A stretch of 16,172 bases of DNA, from NCBI GenBank assembly GCA_910586755.1, contig CAJUJM010000107.1, forward strand, positions 1 to 16,172, given 5' to 3'. Under the pieces are notes generated by a model. It was given only the letters and a program-made list of their open reading frames with translations. It was not told the origin of the DNA and made no database searches. Positions within the stretch are counted from its first letter, which is position 1. Each line of letters begins with the position of its first letter. The translations under genes were made by a program, and so were the position numbers. The DNA comes from an uncultured Lachnospiraceae bacterium (GTDB lineage: Bacteria; Bacillota; Clostridia; Lachnospirales; Lachnospiraceae). This document shows positions 13,693 to 16,172 of this stretch, in pieces.

Positions 13693-15237
13693 ATGAGAGA
13701 GATTACCATGGAGCGCGTAAATGAGACACGCCAGGAAATTTTAGACATTATTAAAAGCCCTATTCTGACCCATGAGCAGAAGGTAGCCAATATGGCAAAC
13801 AAGGCAGACTCCCTGATGGAGGTGTTAGATCTTCCGGAAGGTCTTGACCAGCTGTTAAATGTTCCGGGGGATGTAAAATGTATCTGTGATCTGGCAGAGG
13901 GCCATGCGCCGGTGCGCCCCCGCTATATTATTCCGGATTATTTTAAGTTTATGAAGGAGGGAAGCAAGTTCCTTCAGCTGGATCCTCCAAAGGATCTCTA
14001 TGAGGCTTTAAATTCCCTGCTGATTTTCTATAAGCATGTGCCCAGCGTTACCAACTTCCCGGTTTATGTGGGGGCTCTGGATGAGCTGCTGGAGCCTTTT
14101 ATTAATGACGTGGACGAAGTCCAGGCGAAGAAGATGTTAAAGCTGTTTATGCAGCATATTGACCGCACGGTTCTGGATTCTTTCTCCCATGCCAATATCG
14201 GCCCAAAAGCCACAAAAGCAGGCCGTCTGCTTTTGGAAGTAGAAAGAGAGCTGGAGCAGGCGGTTCCTAACCTGACCATGAAGTATGAGGAAGGGGTTAC
14301 TCCCGATGACTTTGCGCTTCTGGCAGTGGATACGGCTCTTCACAGCGCAAAACCCAGCTTTGCAAATCACAAAATGTTCCGGAAGGAACTGGGGGAAAAC
14401 TATGTGATTGCAAGCTGCTACAACGGCCTTTTAGTGGGAGGCGGTTCCTACACTCTGTGCCGCCTGATTTTAGGAAATATCGCAAAGAGAGCCAAGAATA
14501 TCCAGGATTTTAAAGAAAATCAGCTTCCCTATGTAATGGATATCATGGCCAGATATATGGATGCCAGAATCAAATTTGAGGTGGAAGAGAGCGGATTCTT
14601 TGAAAATAATTTCCTTGCAAAGGAAGGCTTTATCCATAAAGATCGCTTTACCGCCATGTATGGAATGGTAGGCATGGCAGAGTGTGTCAATATCCTGTTT
14701 GAAAAGGAAGGAAGAAGCGGGCGCTATGGTCTTAATGAGGAGGCAACCCGGCTGGGAGTTGAGATTATGGAACAGATTGACGCCTTTAACCAGAGCCATG
14801 TAAATCCTTACTGCCAGGCCACAGGAGGACATTTCCTTCTTCACGCTCAGGTAGGCATTGCAGAGGACGAAAATATCAGCCCCGGAACCCGTATTCCCAT
14901 TGGGGAAGAGCCGGAGGAGCTTATCGATCACCTGCTGCAGTGCGACAAGTTCCATAAATATTTCCCGTCAGGAACCGGGGATATTTTCCCCATTGATACC
15001 ACGGTTCACAAAAATCCGGACTTTGTGCTGGATATTGTAAAAGGATCTTTCCAAAAAGAGCTGCGCTACCTGTCTTTCTATTCAAAAGACAGTGACGTAA
15101 TCCGGATTACCGGATATTTGGTAAAGAGATCGGAGATTGAAAAACTGCAGGCCGGACAGAACGTCCTTCAGGATACCACCCATCTGGGACTGGGAGCTGC
15201 TCTAAACGGCCATATTCTGGAGCGGAAGGTGCGCTGA
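13693..15237 (+). CDS. yjjI: YjjI-family glycine (glycyl) radical enzyme of unknown substrate
   Basis: This 514-residue protein belongs to the YjjI group (DUF3029 as I recall), related to pyruvate formate-lyase and anaerobic ribonucleotide reductase. The glycyl radical site is probably G474 in RITGYL, 40 residues from the C-terminus, matching the family RVxGY. C242 in IASCYNGLLVGGGSYTL is my candidate for the thiyl cysteine; C256 is another. A block GMVGMAEC resembles the GxVGLxE segment of anaerobic ribonucleotide reductase, but the protein is too short and lacks the C-terminal zinc cysteines of NrdD. The ATG at 13693 follows GAGGAG by 5 nt; a longer reading to 13516 would begin at the terminator of the previous gene and adds a low-complexity stretch. 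Its stop overlaps the start of its activase by one base (TGATG). Reaction and substrate are unknown; oxygen sensitivity is expected. Confidence 0.93.
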   Translation: MREITMERVNETRQEILDIIKSPILTHEQKVANMANKADSLMEVLDLPEGLDQLLNVPGDVKCICDLAEGHAPVRPRYIIPDYFKFMKEGSKFLQLDPPKDLYEALNSLLIFYKHVPSVTNFPVYVGALDELLEPFINDVDEVQAKKMLKLFMQHIDRTVLDSFSHANIGPKATKAGRLLLEVERELEQAVPNLTMKYEEGVTPDDFALLAVDTALHSAKPSFANHKMFRKELGENYVIASCYNGLLVGGGSYTLCRLILGNIAKRAKNIQDFKENQLPYVMDIMARYMDARIKFEVEESGFFENNFLAKEGFIHKDRFTAMYGMVGMAECVNILFEKEGRSGRYGLNEEATRLGVEIMEQIDAFNQSHVNPYCQATGGHFLLHAQVGIAEDENISPGTRIPIGEEPEELIDHLLQCDKFHKYFPSGTGDIFPIDTTVHKNPDFVLDIVKGSFQKELRYLSFYSKDSDVIRITGYLVKRSEIEKLQAGQNVLQDTTHLGLGAALNGHILERKVR

Positions 15238-16088
15238 TGAAGGCGCCTGTCAACAAGATTATTCCCTTCAGCGCGGTAGACGGACCGGGAAACCGGACTT
15301 CTGTATTCCTTCAGGGATGTAATATCGACTGCCTTTACTGCCACAACCCGGAGACCAGGAAGGTATGTATGGGCTGCGGAGACTGTGTGGAAGCCTGTCC
15401 TGCTGGAGCTTTGAGTCTTTCTGAGACCGGGGGGAACAGGAGAGTGCTCTTTGATCCGTCAAAATGTGTATCCTGCGATACCTGCATCCATCTTTGCACC
15501 CATGATGCCAGTCCGCGGATTTTGTATATGACTCCGGAGGAGACCTTTAAAAAAATAGCGCGGCAGATTCCCTTTATTCGCGGAGTTACTGTGTCCGGGG
15601 GAGAATGTACCCTGTATCCGGAGTTTTTAACAGAGCTGTTTGCTATCTGCAAAGAACAGGGACTGAACACCATGCTGGACAGCAACGGTACTCTGGATTT
15701 CAGGCAGTATCCGGATTTGCTGAAAGCAACCGATGGGGTAATGCTGGATATTAAGGCATTTCCTGAGGAAGACCATAAAAAGGTAACCGGAGCAGGAAAT
15801 CAAAAGATTCTGGAAAACGCCAGGTATCTGGCTTCTCTGGGAAAGCTGTTTGAGGTAAGGACCGTAGTGGTTCCGGGGCTGTTTGACCCGGAATCCACCA
15901 TAAGGGCGGCTTCTGCTATGCTTAAGCCTTTTCAGGCGGTGAACCAGATCCAATATAAAATAATCGCTTACCGGCCTATGGGCGTCCGGGCGGAATATGC
16001 TGGGTTTCCGGTTCCGGGTGAGGCGCTGTTAAATCATCTGGCAGACATTGCCAGGGAAGAGGGAATGGAGAAAATCGTCATCATATAG
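15237..16088 (+). CDS. yjjW: YjjW-family glycyl radical enzyme activase (radical SAM)
   Basis: This activase cleaves S-adenosylmethionine and abstracts the hydrogen from the YjjI glycine to form the radical. The 283-residue protein has the radical-SAM cluster CNIDCLYC (C28, C32, C35). Two ferredoxin-like clusters are inserted after it: C44, C47, C50, C54 and C77, C80, C83, C87. SGGE (120-123) is the SAM amino-group motif. The N-terminal PFSAVDGPGNRTSVFLQGC is typical of GRE activases. GGAAGG (15224-15229) lies 7 nt before the ATG, which overlaps the yjjI stop by one base, so translation is coupled. The two extra clusters distinguish it from short PflA-type activases and fit YjjW. It has no other partner GRE in the window. 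Confidence 0.95.
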   Translation: MKAPVNKIIPFSAVDGPGNRTSVFLQGCNIDCLYCHNPETRKVCMGCGDCVEACPAGALSLSETGGNRRVLFDPSKCVSCDTCIHLCTHDASPRILYMTPEETFKKIARQIPFIRGVTVSGGECTLYPEFLTELFAICKEQGLNTMLDSNGTLDFRQYPDLLKATDGVMLDIKAFPEEDHKKVTGAGNQKILENARYLASLGKLFEVRTVVVPGLFDPESTIRAASAMLKPFQAVNQIQYKIIAYRPMGVRAEYAGFPVPGEALLNHLADIAREEGMEKIVII

Positions 16089-16113
16089 GACGAGAACATA
16101 TCTAAAAAGAGCA

Positions 16114-16156
16114 AGAACGCTTGTGAAACATAAGTTTCACAACAGGAATGCGTTCT
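16114..16156. repeat. compound inverted repeat after yjjW
   Basis: An inner stem TTGTGAAAC (16121-16129) / GTTTCACAA (16134-16142) with loop ATAA is enclosed by outer arms AGAACGC (16114-16120) / GCGTTCT (16150-16156). The right side carries a 7-nt bulge (16143-16149). There is no T-run after it, so it is a poor intrinsic terminator despite lying 25 nt after the yjjW stop. It may be a dispersed repeat or an mRNA-end structure. No gene is supported in 16089-16172. Confidence 0.75.
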
Positions 16157-16172
16157 GACGAGCTGGCAGGTG

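Noticed and set aside
13693..15237. Pyruvate formate-lyase or anaerobic ribonucleotide reductase as the identity of the GRE
   Set aside because: The protein is too short for PFL, lacks the NrdD zinc cysteines near the C-terminus, and its partner activase has the two extra ferredoxin clusters of YjjW.

Overview
The window looks like a chromosome segment of an anaerobic Firmicute, most likely a Lachnospiraceae (Clostridium cluster XIVa) relative. The pointers are: a PolC-type replicative polymerase; the order dxr-rseP-ispG-polC on one strand, as in many Clostridia; CsoR-type copper control; strong AGGAGG ribosome sites; and an oxygen-sensitive glycyl radical enzyme with its activase. The genus-level assignment is inference from gene order and style, not from a database match.

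Layout. Positions 1-255 hold no supported gene, only two copies of a 53-bp repeat with an internal hairpin. Positions 256-8087 are a tightly packed co-directional block: dxr and ispG (two steps of the MEP isoprenoid pathway), rseP (site-2 membrane protease) and polC (DNA polymerase III alpha). A sigma-A promoter starts 7 bp after the polC stop and carries a palindrome resembling a CsoR operator. It drives a copper-export operon, copA - csoR - small CopZ-like protein (8169-10969). Next comes a palindrome-rich interval and a strong promoter for three tRNA genes: Pro(CGG), Glu(CTC) and Thr(CGT). A terminator-like hairpin lies between the second and third tRNA, and a bidirectional terminator follows the third. 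A Uma2-family nuclease gene runs on the minus strand (11539-12081) from its own promoter. It is divergent from a monocistronic BMP/PnrA-type lipoprotein gene (12342-13499), which ends in a terminator. The window closes with a translationally coupled pair, a YjjI-family glycyl radical enzyme and its YjjW radical-SAM activase (13693-16088), then a compound inverted repeat.

How the genes work together. The copper genes form a self-regulated circuit: CsoR would hold the copA promoter down until Cu(I) binds, the CopZ-like protein would carry Cu(I), and CopA would export it. The YjjI/YjjW pair is an enzyme and its activator whose substrate is unknown. It lies next to a nucleoside-binding-type lipoprotein here and, as I recall, next to the deo operon in E. 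coli, which makes a nucleoside or deoxyribose role worth testing.

The most interesting items are the YjjIW locus and its structured leader, the trio of C34 tRNAs split by an internal terminator, the palindrome abutting the tRNA promoter, the copper operon fused almost directly to polC, and the terminal repeats. I did not find convincing evidence of a wholly new system such as a CRISPR array, transposon, prophage or defence island.
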